A program made the translations under genes and the position numbers. A stretch of DNA of 64,000 nt from Aureimonas pseudogalii (GTDB lineage: Bacteria > Pseudomonadota > Alphaproteobacteria > Rhizobiales > Rhizobiaceae), in NCBI RefSeq assembly GCF_014196835.1, contig NZ_JACIEK010000004.1:124001-188000 (forward strand). Direction: 5' to 3'. Under the pieces are notes generated by a model. That model had not been told where the DNA came from, searched no databases, and was given only the letters and a program-made list of their open reading frames with translations. Within the stretch, counting starts at the first letter, position 1; the number at the start of each line of letters is the position of its first letter. Positions 1 through 8,008 of the stretch are shown one piece after another.

Positions 1-1
1 G

Positions 2-283
2 CAGTTCGTGCACCGCTGCGGTGCCTACCTGCTGTTCGCCGTGGTGGTGATCCATGCGGTGGCGGCGCTGCGCATCGCCGGCCGGTCGCGCCATGCGCAG
101 GGCGCCGTGTGGCTGGCGCTGGCCGTGACGATGCAGGCGGCGCTCGGCATCACCACGCTGCTGCTGCAGGTGCCGATCGGCTGGGCGTTGATGCACCAAG
201 CCGGCGCGCTCGTCGTGCTGGCGGGATCGGTGATCCATGCGCGGGGGTTGACGGGCCGCTACCCCGCGCCCGTTCATGCATAA
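2..283 (+). CDS. ctaA: Heme A synthase, COX15/CtaA family (3' end only)
   Basis: This is the C-terminal 93 residues of a membrane protein whose start lies before the window. It opens with QFVHRCGAYLLF and continues with QAALGITTLLLQVP and a later MHQAGALVVLAG. This is the pattern of the last transmembrane segments of the COX15/CtaA family, in which the HR and HQ histidines bind heme. The enzyme converts heme O to heme A in the inner membrane for cytochrome oxidase assembly. It converges on argC. The neighbouring argC-speB-rpsI-rplM order matches what I recall from Sinorhizobium, which supports the call. The protein is partial only because the window cuts it. Confidence 0.85.
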   Translation, partial: QFVHRCGAYLLFAVVVIHAVAALRIAGRSRHAQGAVWLALAVTMQAALGITTLLLQVPIGWALMHQAGALVVLAGSVIHARGLTGRYPAPVHA

Positions 284-331
284 CGGACGCGCCGCCGGCG
301 GGCGCCGCGCCCGTCGGTGGCCGAGCGCGAT

Positions 332-1255
332 CTAGCCGCGCAGCATCAGGTCCATGTTCTGGACCGCCGCGCCGGATGCGCCCTTGCCGAGATTGTCGAG
401 CAGGGCGACGAGATTGGCGCGGCGTCCATCCTTCGAGCCGAACACGAAGAGCTTCATCGTGTCCTGCCCGGCGAGTTCCGTCGGATCGATGCGCTTCAGC
501 GCCTGCGCCTCGGCGCCGGGAACAACGGTCACGATGTCCTGGCCCGCATAATGGTCGGCCAACGCCGTTTCGAGCTGCTCCGGCGTCACGCCGTCGCGAA
601 GGTGCAGTGGCACCTGCACGATCATCCCCTGCGCGAACCGGCCGACCGAAGGCGCGAAGATCGGCTCGCGGTCGAGAAGGCCGAAGGTCCGCATTTCCGG
701 CAGGTGTTTGTGGGCGAGGTCGAGCCCGTAGAGGAAATGCGGCGCGACGATATGGTCCTCTCGTGTGGCGTCCTCCATCTGCGCGATCATCTGCTTGCCG
801 CCGCCGGAGTAGCCCGACACCGCGTTGACCGTGACCGGATGATCCGCCGCGACGAGCCCCCCCTGACGAAGCGGCCGCAGGAGGGCGATCGCCCCGGTCG
901 GATAGCATCCGGGGTTCGCCACGAGGCGCGCGCCGGCGATCCTGGCGCGCTGCGCGCCGTCCATCTCGGCGAAGCCGTAGGCCCAGGCGGGATCGACGCG
1001 ATGCGCCGTCGAGGTGTCGATGATGCGGGTCGAGGCGTTGCCGGCGAGAAAGGCCACCGCCTCGCGCGAGGCGTCGTCGGGCAGGCAGAGAATGGCGATG
1101 TCGGCTTCGTTCAGCCGGTCCTCGCGCATCGCGGCATTGCGACGTTCGGCCTCGGGGATCGACAGAAGCTCGACGTCGGTGCGCTCCGCCATGCGCGCGC
1201 GGATCTGCAGCCCGGTCGTGCCGTGTTCGCCGTCGATGAAGATCCGCGGTTTCAT
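332..1255 (-). CDS. argC: N-acetyl-gamma-glutamyl-phosphate reductase, type 2
   Basis: ArgC reduces N-acetyl-glutamyl phosphate to the semialdehyde with NADPH, the third step of arginine synthesis. The protein has 307 residues, the length of the shorter type 2 enzymes. A dinucleotide-binding start ([17 protein letters not shown]) leads to the catalytic cysteine in [10 protein letters not shown] (Cys117). The HKHLPEM motif near residue 182 supplies the active-site histidine. I chose the ATG at 1255 because MKPRIFIDG is the family's usual N terminus; the open frame runs 20 codons further upstream. It lies 73 bases downstream of speB on the same strand and may be co-transcribed with it. Confidence 0.95.
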   Translation of the reverse strand: MKPRIFIDGEHGTTGLQIRARMAERTDVELLSIPEAERRNAAMREDRLNEADIAILCLPDDASREAVAFLAGNASTRIIDTSTAHRVDPAWAYGFAEMDGAQRARIAGARLVANPGCYPTGAIALLRPLRQGGLVAADHPVTVNAVSGYSGGGKQMIAQMEDATREDHIVAPHFLYGLDLAHKHLPEMRTFGLLDREPIFAPSVGRFAQGMIVQVPLHLRDGVTPEQLETALADHYAGQDIVTVVPGAEAQALKRIDPTELAGQDTMKLFVFGSKDGRRANLVALLDNLGKGASGAAVQNMDLMLRG

Positions 1256-1328
1256 GATCGTCCGTTCCTGTCCGGGACGGAAGATTCGCTCGTCCGCCCG
1301 TCTCCTTTGCCGCAAGGCCGCGTCGCAT

Positions 1329-2309
1329 TCAACCGCCGCGCTGGGCGGCCCTGGCCTTCTTGTCGGCGAGGATGCCGAGGACGTAGAGCGCCACGGTGGC
1401 CCCCGCGATGGCCGTGATGTCGGCGTGATCGTAGGGCGGCGACACCTCGACCACGTCGGCGCCGACGATCTGCAGGTTCTTCAGATGGTGGAGCACGGCC
1501 AGCATCTTGGCGCTGGAGGGGCCGCCGGAAACCGGCGTGCCCGTGCCCGGCGCGAAGGCGACGTCGAGGCAGTCGATGTCGAAGGAGAGGTAGCAGTGCG
1601 TGCCGCCCGTGCGCTCGTAGATCCGCTCGGCGATCTCGACCGAGGTGAGATCTTCGACCTCGTTGCCATGCAGGATCTCGATCCCGCCGGTCTCGGGCGC
1701 GTGGGTGCGGATGCCGATCTGGATGGAGGTTGCAGGGTCGATCAACCCTTCGTGCAAGGCGGCGGTGACGAAGGAGCCGTGATCGGCCCGCGGGGTGCCG
1801 TCGGCGGCCTCGGCCAGCGGCCACGTGTCCTGATGGGCGTCGAAATGCACGAGGCTGAGCTTGCCGTGGCGCGCGGCATGCGCCTGGAGCAGCGGGAAGG
1901 TGATCGAATGGTCGCCGCCGAGCGTCAGCAGAAAGCCCGTGCGCTCGAGAAGCGCGGCGGCCTCGGCCCGCATGCGCTCGTGCGCCGTCTCCGGCAGCCG
2001 ATAGTCGAGGAGGCAATCGCCGTAGTCCACCACCGAAAGCGCTTCGAAGAGGTCGGCGTGGAAGGGATATTGCGGATCGTTGTCGAAGATCATCGAGGCG
2101 CGCCGCAGCGCCTGCGGCCCGAAGCGCGTGCCCGGCCGGTTGGAGACGGAGGCGTCGAACGGAATGCCCCAGACCGTGACGTCGGCGCCGGCCGGGTCCT
2201 TGGCGAAGCGCCGCCGCATGAAGGAGGGCACGCCCGCATAGGTCGGGTCGGACGCGGCGCCGAGCGTCTGCGTCGCCGTGAAGGCGTGGTCGATCGACTG
2301 GCCGGCCAT
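1329..2309 (-). CDS. speB: Agmatinase / ureohydrolase
   Basis: This member of the arginase-agmatinase family (326 residues) probably hydrolyses agmatine to putrescine and urea. All manganese-ligand motifs are present: GGDHS (His134), HFDAHQD (Asp157, His159, Asp161) and SFDIDCLD (Asp244, Asp246). The start at 2309 is preceded on the minus strand by AGGAGA at good spacing. A longer frame extends 39 codons upstream but runs into the rpsI terminator region. Agmatinase is favoured over arginase by overall pattern and by the conserved placement between argC and rpsI. Other guanidino substrates cannot be excluded. Confidence 0.88.
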   Translation of the reverse strand: MAGQSIDHAFTATQTLGAASDPTYAGVPSFMRRRFAKDPAGADVTVWGIPFDASVSNRPGTRFGPQALRRASMIFDNDPQYPFHADLFEALSVVDYGDCLLDYRLPETAHERMRAEAAALLERTGFLLTLGGDHSITFPLLQAHAARHGKLSLVHFDAHQDTWPLAEAADGTPRADHGSFVTAALHEGLIDPATSIQIGIRTHAPETGGIEILHGNEVEDLTSVEIAERIYERTGGTHCYLSFDIDCLDVAFAPGTGTPVSGGPSSAKMLAVLHHLKNLQIVGADVVEVSPPYDHADITAIAGATVALYVLGILADKKARAAQRGG

Positions 2310-2392
2310 GGTGTCTCCTGGTCTGGCGCACCCGCCTCGGGATCGGGCGGCGAGGACGCCGTGCGACGTATGGCACGGCGATGTGACGAACG

Positions 2393-2421
2393 AAAAAGGC
2401 CGCGGCATGTGCCGCGGCCTT
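2393..2421 (-). terminator. Rho-independent terminator after rpsI
   Basis: A near-perfect palindrome (AAGGCCGCGG / CCGCGGCCTT) centred near 2408 lies just downstream of the rpsI stop. Read on the minus strand it is followed by a run of five T. It should end the rplM-rpsI transcript before speB. Confidence 0.8.
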
Positions 2422-2447
2422 CCCATCGAACCGATGTTTCGAAGCGC

Positions 2448-2924
2448 TTAGCGCTTCGAGAACTGGAACGAGCGGCGGGCCTTGGCCTTGCCGTACTTCT
2501 TGCGCTCCACGGTGCGCGAGTCGCGCGTCAGGAAGCCGCCCTTCTTGAGCACGCCGCGAAGGCCCGGCTCGTAGTAGGTGAGGGCGCGCGAGATGCCGTG
2601 ACGAACCGCACCGGCCTGGCCGGAGAGACCGCCGCCGGCGACCGTCACGTGGATGTCGAACTGGTCGGCGCGCGACGCCGCGAGGATCGGCTGACGCAGC
2701 ACCATCTGCAGCACGGGACGCGCGAAATACTCAGCGAAGTCCTTGTTGTTGACGGTGATCTTGCCGGTGCCGGGCTTCATCCAGACGCGGGCGACCGCGT
2801 CCTTGCGCTTGCCCGTGGCGTAGGCGCGGCCGAGCGAGTCGAGCTTCTGGACGTGGACGGGCGCTGCAACGGTCTCGGACGCGGCGACCGAGCCGAGGCT
2901 CTGCAGGGAGTTCATGTCGGCCAT
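2448..2924 (-). CDS. rpsI: 30S ribosomal protein S9
   Basis: Small-subunit ribosomal protein S9, 158 residues, with the alphaproteobacterial N-terminal extension of about 30 residues before the conserved core ([17 protein letters not shown]). The C-terminal tail [11 protein letters not shown] reaches the tRNA-binding P site in known ribosomes. The ATG overlaps the rplM stop codon in a TAATG arrangement, so translation of the two genes is likely coupled. A strong terminator follows. Confidence 0.98.
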   Translation of the reverse strand: MADMNSLQSLGSVAASETVAAPVHVQKLDSLGRAYATGKRKDAVARVWMKPGTGKITVNNKDFAEYFARPVLQMVLRQPILAASRADQFDIHVTVAGGGLSGQAGAVRHGISRALTYYEPGLRGVLKKGGFLTRDSRTVERKKYGKAKARRSFQFSKR

Positions 2925-3388
2925 TATGCAGCCCTCGCATTCTTGGAGTTCAGCGCCTTGACGTCGAACGTCTCGGGGGACTGCGCCTCGTGCGGATGCG
3001 CCGCGCCGGCGTAGACGCGCAGGTTCTTCAGCTGGCGACGACCGAGCGGGCCCTCGGGCAGCATACGCTCCACGGCCTTCTCGACCACGCGCTCGGGGAA
3101 GCGGCCCTCAAGGATCTCGCGCGCCTTGCGCTGCTTGATGCCGCCGGCATAGCCGGTGTGCCAGTAGTAGGTCTTGTCCTGGAACTTCTTGCCCGTGAAC
3201 ACGACCTTGTCGGCGTTCACGATGATGACGTTGTCGCCATCGTCGACATGCGGGGTGAAGGTCGGCTTATGCTTGCCGCGAAGGCGAAGCGCGACGAGGG
3301 AGGCGAGGCGACCGACAACGAGCCCTTCGGCGTCGATGACGATCCATTTCTTCACCACCGTCTCGGTCTTCTGCGAGAAGGTCTTCAT
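2924..3388 (-). CDS. rplM: 50S ribosomal protein L13
   Basis: Large-subunit ribosomal protein L13, 154 residues. It begins [15 protein letters not shown], typical of alphaproteobacteria, and contains the conserved [12 protein letters not shown] and [17 protein letters not shown] segments. The start at 3388 has AAGGAT six bases upstream. The frame stays open upstream with another ATG 18 codons earlier, but that would give a non-standard N terminus. It is first in the rplM-rpsI operon, with its own likely promoter and a terminator-like leader hairpin at 3446-3465. Confidence 0.98.
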   Translation of the reverse strand: MKTFSQKTETVVKKWIVIDAEGLVVGRLASLVALRLRGKHKPTFTPHVDDGDNVIIVNADKVVFTGKKFQDKTYYWHTGYAGGIKQRKAREILEGRFPERVVEKAVERMLPEGPLGRRQLKNLRVYAGAAHPHEAQSPETFDVKALNSKNARAA

Positions 3389-3445
3389 ACGGGTATCCTT
3401 GGGGTCTGTCGTGCGTCGACCGCGGACGAAAACCCCGGCCATACG

Positions 3446-3465
3446 AAAAAGGCGGCAGTTGCCGC
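3446..3465 (-). promoter_or_regulatory. Terminator-like hairpin in the rplM leader (possible attenuator)
   Basis: On the minus strand GCGGC-AACT-GCCGC is followed by CTTTTT, the form of a small intrinsic terminator, about 60 bases before the rplM start. It lies only a few bases past the predicted transcription start. It could attenuate rplM-rpsI, or it could simply end the thioesterase transcript coming from upstream. Confidence 0.5.
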
Positions 3466-3478
3466 GCTTGATGACGGT

Positions 3479-3507
3479 TCCATAACGGTATGTGCCCATC
3501 GGCGCAA
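3479..3507 (-). promoter_or_regulatory. Predicted sigma-70 promoter for rplM-rpsI
   Basis: On the minus strand TTGCGC (3507-3502) and TATGGA (3484-3479) are 17 bases apart, a fair match to a housekeeping promoter. It sits in the 207-base gap between the thioesterase and rplM. Transcription would start near 3472. Confidence 0.45.
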
Positions 3508-3594
3508 GGGCCGACGGTCGGTATGTTGGATGACGCTTCGAGGCAATGACCAGCAAAAACAGTTGCTTGACGATTGTGGTACCTACATACCCGC

Positions 3595-4029
3595 TTATTC
3601 TGTCGTCTCGGGTGGGATCGCGTAGGTCCCGACGGCATGGGCGGAGGGGAGATCGTCCCCCGCGCCGCGGATCGAAACCTCCACCACCGCGAGGCGGCGA
3701 CCGAGCTTGAGAAGGCTCGCCTCCGCCCGCAGCAGGCCCGGCGGCGGCTTCTGAAGGAAGTTGATCGACATGTTGGTGGTGACGACATGCAGCAGCGGCC
3801 CGAGATGGGCGAGGATGCAGAGATAGGCCGCGACGTCGGCGAGGGCGAAGAGGCTCGGGCCCGAAACGGTGCCGCCGGGGCGCAGGTGTCGCTCCTCGGC
3901 CGCCAGCGACAGGGTCAGGCGACCGGCCTCCAGGGTGTCGAGCCGGAAGCCCAGGCCCGCCGCGCCCGCCTGCGGAAACTCGCGGTCGAGAAACTCGGCC
4001 ACCTCGTCGATGCTCATGGCCAGGTTCAT
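3595..4029 (-). CDS. PaaI-family hotdog thioesterase
   Basis: A 144-residue single hotdog-domain protein of the PaaI / acyl-CoA thioesterase group. The hallmark is the segment around residues 50-72, [20 protein letters not shown], where the central helix carries the catalytic acidic residue (Asp65). A strand reading [15 protein letters not shown] follows. It should hydrolyse an acyl- or aryl-CoA; the substrate is unknown. A start at the internal Met5 is equally possible. The gene lies upstream of rplM on the same strand, a placement I recall from rhizobia, and is divergent from the cupin gene. Confidence 0.85.
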   Translation of the reverse strand: MNLAMSIDEVAEFLDREFPQAGAAGLGFRLDTLEAGRLTLSLAAEERHLRPGGTVSGPSLFALADVAAYLCILAHLGPLLHVVTTNMSINFLQKPPPGLLRAEASLLKLGRRLAVVEVSIRGAGDDLPSAHAVGTYAIPPETTE

Positions 4030-4125
4030 CGATCTTTCTCCCATCTGACCGGTCGCGACACGGCATGCCCGTCCGCCGAGTTCTGCTAGAGGGACGCGAC
4101 GCAACCGACAACGCCGGAGACCCGC

Positions 4126-4467
4126 ATGCTGCTTCTGCCCATCGAAACCGCGTCCCTCGAACCCGAGACCAGCCGCCCGTCGCCGGAGAAGGTTCTGGCC
4201 GGCGATCCCGTCCATCGCACCTGGAACTGCGAGGACGACGGGGCCGGCCTCTATGCGGGGATCTGGGAATCGACCCCCGGCGAGTGGCGGATCGCCTACG
4301 ATGAATGGGAGTATTGCGAGATTCTGTCCGGCATCGGCGTGCTCGCCGACGAAAGCGGCGAGGCGCGGCGCTACGCGGCGGGCGACGCGTTCGTCATCCG
4401 GCGCGGCTTTCGCGGGACGTGGCGCGTCGAGGAGACGACGCGCAAGCGCTACGTGATCAAGCTCTGA
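4126..4467 (+). CDS. Small cupin-domain protein (cupin_3 / DUF861 type)
   Basis: A 113-residue protein consisting of one cupin barrel. The signature [10 protein letters not shown] (about residues 64-73) and the later [19 protein letters not shown] identify the cupin_3 group, which includes ureidoglycine aminohydrolase-like and EutQ-like domains. No ureide-degradation genes are nearby, so the function is unknown. Its last codons overlap the 3' end of the P450 gene by 11 bases in a convergent arrangement. Confidence 0.8.
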   Translation: MLLLPIETASLEPETSRPSPEKVLAGDPVHRTWNCEDDGAGLYAGIWESTPGEWRIAYDEWEYCEILSGIGVLADESGEARRYAAGDAFVIRRGFRGTWRVEETTRKRYVIKL

Positions 4468-5728
4468 CGGGATCGAAGCGGAGATCCAGCCTCTCCACGC
4501 CTCGGAAATGATATCTGTCGCCGTAGCGTGGCGGCTGCGCGAGACGCAGGTTCGGCAGGCGCGCCAGCGCTTCGAAGGCGAGCCGCAGCTCCAGCCGCGC
4601 GAGCGGCGCGCCGATGCAGAAATGCACGCCGCCGCCGAAGGCGACATGCGCGCGAGCCTCGCGCTCGGGATCGAACCGCTCGGGCGCGGCGAAGATCGCG
4701 GGATCGCGGTTCGCCGCCGCCAGCAGCAGCGCCACCTCGTCGCCGGGCCGGAGCCGACGCCCGGCGATCTCGGTCTCCGTGAGCGCGAAGCGGCGGAAGA
4801 GGTGCAGCGGCGTGTCGAAGCGCAGCGCTTCCTCCACCAGTCGGTCCGCTGTCTCCGGCGTGCTCGTCGCGGCCGCGAGATCGATGCCGGCGGTGAAGGC
4901 GGCCGCCAATCCGTTGCCGATCTGGTGCACGGTCGCCTCGTGGCCGGCATTGAGCAGCAGCGCGACCAGCGACACGAGTTCGTCGTCGCGCAACCGACCG
5001 TCCGGCGTCTCGGCCGCCGCCAGAGCCGAGACGAGGTCGTCCGCCGGGCGGGCGCGCTTCTGCGTGACGAGCCGGTGGAGATAGTCGGAGAACTCCGCCG
5101 ACTCGGCATCGGCTCGCTGCTCCACCGCCTCGTCGCGGCCGAACTGATACATGGCGACCATCGCGTGCGACCAGCGCAGGAGATCGCCCGCGTCGCTCGC
5201 GGGAACGCCGATGAGCTCCGCGATGACGACGACCGGCAGCGGTTCGGCGAAGTGGGACACGAGCTCCACCTCGCCCGCCCCGGCGAAACCGGCGATGAGG
5301 TCTTCGGCGACGGCCACGATGCGCGGCGCCAGCGCCTCGATCCGCCGCGCCACGAAGGCGCGGGTGAGGAGACTGCGCAGCCGCGTGTGCGCGGGGGCCT
5401 CGAGGTCCAGCAGCGAATGGTCTTCCAGCGCCTGGAAGTTGCGGAGATGCGCCGGCACTTCGCCGCGATCCGGCCGTCCGCTGCCGTCCGGCGACAGGAC
5501 CCGGCCGAACGTCCGGCTGCGCAGGATCCGCGAGACGTCCTCGTGCCGCGACAGCGCCAGACAGCCCGCCTCGATCCAGGTCGCCGCCGGCGCTTCTGTC
5601 CGCAAGGCAGCGTAGGTCGGGTAGGGATCGGCGAAGAAGACGGGGTCGCGCGGATCGAGCCGAAACGACAGGCCGTCCTCGGCAATGGCGAGGCTCGGCG
5701 GAAGGGCGGAAGCGGGAGCGAGGGTCAT
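4457..5728 (-). CDS. Cytochrome P450
   Basis: A 423-residue soluble bacterial P450. The heme-ligand loop FGGGVHFCIGAPLARLE holds the thiolate Cys371. The K-helix ExxR is Glu300-Arg303. The I-helix motif is AGHEAT (261-266), with glutamate where many P450s have aspartate, as is common in bacterial CYP107/CYP109-like enzymes. I chose the ATG at 5728; the open frame reaches 15 codons further. No ferredoxin or ferredoxin reductase is adjacent, so electron partners must be encoded elsewhere. The substrate cannot be inferred. Confidence 0.93.
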   Translation of the reverse strand: MTLAPASALPPSLAIAEDGLSFRLDPRDPVFFADPYPTYAALRTEAPAATWIEAGCLALSRHEDVSRILRSRTFGRVLSPDGSGRPDRGEVPAHLRNFQALEDHSLLDLEAPAHTRLRSLLTRAFVARRIEALAPRIVAVAEDLIAGFAGAGEVELVSHFAEPLPVVVIAELIGVPASDAGDLLRWSHAMVAMYQFGRDEAVEQRADAESAEFSDYLHRLVTQKRARPADDLVSALAAAETPDGRLRDDELVSLVALLLNAGHEATVHQIGNGLAAAFTAGIDLAAATSTPETADRLVEEALRFDTPLHLFRRFALTETEIAGRRLRPGDEVALLLAAANRDPAIFAAPERFDPEREARAHVAFGGGVHFCIGAPLARLELRLAFEALARLPNLRLAQPPRYGDRYHFRGVERLDLRFDPVRA

Positions 5729-5770
5729 GTGGTCGTTCTGCCGGGCGGTCTTGCGGCGAGCAAGCCTCTC

Positions 5771-5804
5771 CAAACGAAAGCGCCCGCTCTTTCGAGCGGG
5801 CGCT
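5771..5804 (-). terminator. Terminator downstream of the SOUL gene
   Basis: AGCGCCCGCTC and GAGCGGGCGCT pair around a four-base loop. On the minus strand the stem is followed by TTTCGTTT. It lies 28 bases past the SOUL-domain gene stop and before the P450 gene, so the two are probably separate transcripts. Confidence 0.7.
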
Positions 5805-5831
5805 GCAACTCGGTTCCGCGTCGGTGGCCTA

Positions 5832-6872
5832 TCAGCGCTCGACTTCGATCAGGATCTCGTTGCGGCGCATGAAGCCGGGGGTCCAGGGCGCGTCGTAGAA
5901 GGCGTAGATCGGGTCGCCCTTCTGCTTCAGGTTCTCGTCGGCGACGTAGTTGTAGAGCGCCATCAGCTTCTTCGAGGCGAGCGAGGCCGAGAAGTTGCCG
6001 CTGAAGCGGATGGCGACCAGCCGCTTGGCCGGCACTTCTTGGATCGTCACCTCGTTCGAGTTCGGCGTCGGCAGGCTCGCCTTGGTGAACTTCTTCGGCA
6101 TCACGAAGCGAACCGCCCAGCCCTTGGTGCGGCCTTCGCTCTCGGAGAGCTGCTGCAGCACCGGCACCGTCATCGCGATCTTCTTGCCGGACCGGTTGTT
6201 CGCAGCGATGAAGTCGTAGAGCGTCTCGAAGCCGCGGCGGCGGGCCTTCTCGTGGTAGCCGGTCTTCACGGTCTCCGCGACGATCATCGCGTCGTAGTCG
6301 CGGATCTCGATCTCGCCGCCACGGCGCACGACGTCGTATTCGGGCTCCTCGGCATGTTCGGCGATCTTTTTGGTGACGTAGAAGGCCGCGCCGACCGCGA
6401 GAATGGCGCCGCCGGCGATGAGCGCCGTGGAGACGTTCGGGCGATCGCGCAGATAATCGACGCTGCGCTGGTAGCCGCGCCCGCCCTTGAAGCTCGTGCG
6501 ATGGCCGAGCGAGCCCAGCGAGAAGGAAGAGAGCGACGGCAGGTTGCCGCGCAGGTCATGGGCGCTGTCGGCGAGAGAAGAGCGCGCCTTCTCCAACGTC
6601 GATTTCGCCTCGTAGAGCGAGGACTTGGCATCGTCGGCGGACGGCACCGAAAGGCCGGTGAGGAAGCTCGGGAGATAGCGCGCGTAGCCGCGATCGGTCG
6701 CGCCATACAGGCGTCCCACCTCCTGCTCGACGGTGCGGCGCAGGCGCTCGGCTCGGGACGGACGCCGATTGAACCGCTCCACGACGCGCGACTCCAGGTC
6801 CGAAATCCGTTCGCCGATATCGCTGATGGTGTCCGTCAAACGGTCGTAGGCCGAAGGCTTGTCGCGAAACAT
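5832..6872 (-). CDS. SOUL heme-binding family protein with N-terminal membrane anchor
   Basis: A 346-residue protein in three parts. Residues 1-110 are charged and probably helical (ISDLESRVVERFNRRPSR). Residues 147-167 form one transmembrane segment (STALIAGGAILAVGAAFYV). Residues 176-346 are a SOUL domain, seen in EYDVVRRGGEIEIRDYDAM, KIAMTVPVLQQ and AIRFSGNFS. SOUL proteins bind heme or tetrapyrroles weakly and their bacterial role is unclear. The N-terminal anchor and helical extension are longer than in the minimal SOUL protein of about 200 residues. It is flanked by its own terminator and a 247-base upstream gap. Confidence 0.88.
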   Translation of the reverse strand: MFRDKPSAYDRLTDTISDIGERISDLESRVVERFNRRPSRAERLRRTVEQEVGRLYGATDRGYARYLPSFLTGLSVPSADDAKSSLYEAKSTLEKARSSLADSAHDLRGNLPSLSSFSLGSLGHRTSFKGGRGYQRSVDYLRDRPNVSTALIAGGAILAVGAAFYVTKKIAEHAEEPEYDVVRRGGEIEIRDYDAMIVAETVKTGYHEKARRRGFETLYDFIAANNRSGKKIAMTVPVLQQLSESEGRTKGWAVRFVMPKKFTKASLPTPNSNEVTIQEVPAKRLVAIRFSGNFSASLASKKLMALYNYVADENLKQKGDPIYAFYDAPWTPGFMRRNEILIEVER

Positions 6873-7111
6873 CTCGTTCTCCTCAATTGGGGTCTCAGAC
6901 GAAACGCGCGGAGACGATCGCCATACACAACAGATGCGACCGGGAGGTTCGGGTCGCGGGCCCTAAACGGGCCGCGCCAATCTTGGTTGCGCGCACACGG
7001 CAATTCCCGGCGCGCAGATCGTGAAGATTTCGTAAGGCTCGTGGCAACCTTTCGCGAGGCTGACCAATTAGAGGGCATCGGGTTTCATGGCCTGATACTC
7101 CAGCCAAACTT

Positions 7112-7137
7112 GGGCGGCCTCAGTGCCGCCCTTTTTT
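7112..7137 (+). terminator. Plus-strand intrinsic terminator without an assigned gene
   Basis: GGGCGGC-CTCAGT-GCCGCCC is followed directly by six T, a textbook plus-strand terminator. No plus-strand gene lies upstream: 6873-7111 holds no convincing protein frame on that strand. On the minus strand it overlaps the phosphatase stop codon and lacks a good T tract. It may end a small RNA transcribed from within 6890-7100. Confidence 0.75.
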
Positions 7138-8001
7138 GTCCGGCAACGCGAAGGCGTTCGCGTCGGTGCCTGCGTGCCGGTCCGCCACGGTGCCGAGACC
7201 CCGATCGACGTGTACCGGAAGCGTCGGCTCGACCTTGCCTCGCGGCCCGGTCGCCCAGAACCGCATGGTGGCATCGAGCACGTCGAGCTCGACCATCGTG
7301 AGCACCGATCGAAACACCGCGCCGGTATCGAGCGAGATGCGGTTCTCGGTGACGTGCGGTCGCGCCGGCTTCTGGATCGTATGGCCGTGGACGACGATGG
7401 CACCGAGGGGCCCGACATGGTCGAGGAACGGCCGGCGGATCGAGAGGGCGTCCTCCATGCGCTGGTGATCGAGGGGCACGCCCGGCTCGATGCCGGCATG
7501 GGCGAAGACGAAATCCCGCCAGGTCACGAGGAGCGACGCGCCATCGAGAAGGGCGCGGTGGCCGGGTCGATCGCGCAGGATCGCCGTGCGGATCTCGCCC
7601 AGGCGTTCGTGGCCCGTCGCGTAGGATTCCAGCGTTTCGGCGCCGCGCTGCTCCAGCCACGACTCGGCATCGTCGATCATCGGCGGGGCGCCCGAGAGGA
7701 AGTGCCGCATCCAGTCGTCGTGGTTGCCGAGGCAAAGACGCGAGTCCGGCCACCTGGCCAACGCGTCGATCGCGAGATCGAGCACGCCGGCGCTGGACGG
7801 CCCGCGATCGACGAGATCGCCGAGAAGCACGACCGCGATACGGCGTGGCCCCGCGCGCGTTCGCGCCTCGATGAAGTCGAGCAGCAAGGCCAGGAGATCG
7901 GCCCGTCCATGCACGTCGCCGATCGCGTAGACCCGCTCCACCGCGTCGGGAAGATGGCTGATCCGCGTCACGACCGCAGGCATCGCCATGCAAGACGGCA
8001 T
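7120..8001 (-). CDS. PPP-family serine/threonine metallophosphatase
   Basis: A 293-residue calcineurin-like phosphoesterase. The metal-site motifs are GDVHG (28-32), GDLVDRGP (61-68) and GNHD (92-95), the spacing of the PrpA/ApaH-like PPP group. Likely activities are protein phosphatase or dinucleoside tetraphosphate hydrolysis; the sequence does not decide. The start is uncertain, since Met1, Met5 and Met7 are all possible and no strong ribosome-binding site is visible. It begins only 7 bases after the stop of the Mfd-like gene, so the two are probably co-transcribed. Confidence 0.85.
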   Translation of the reverse strand: MPSCMAMPAVVTRISHLPDAVERVYAIGDVHGRADLLALLLDFIEARTRAGPRRIAVVLLGDLVDRGPSSAGVLDLAIDALARWPDSRLCLGNHDDWMRHFLSGAPPMIDDAESWLEQRGAETLESYATGHERLGEIRTAILRDRPGHRALLDGASLLVTWRDFVFAHAGIEPGVPLDHQRMEDALSIRRPFLDHVGPLGAIVVHGHTIQKPARPHVTENRISLDTGAVFRSVLTMVELDVLDATMRFWATGPRGKVEPTLPVHVDRGLGTVADRHAGTDANAFALPDKKGRH

Positions 8002-8008
8002 GCGATCG

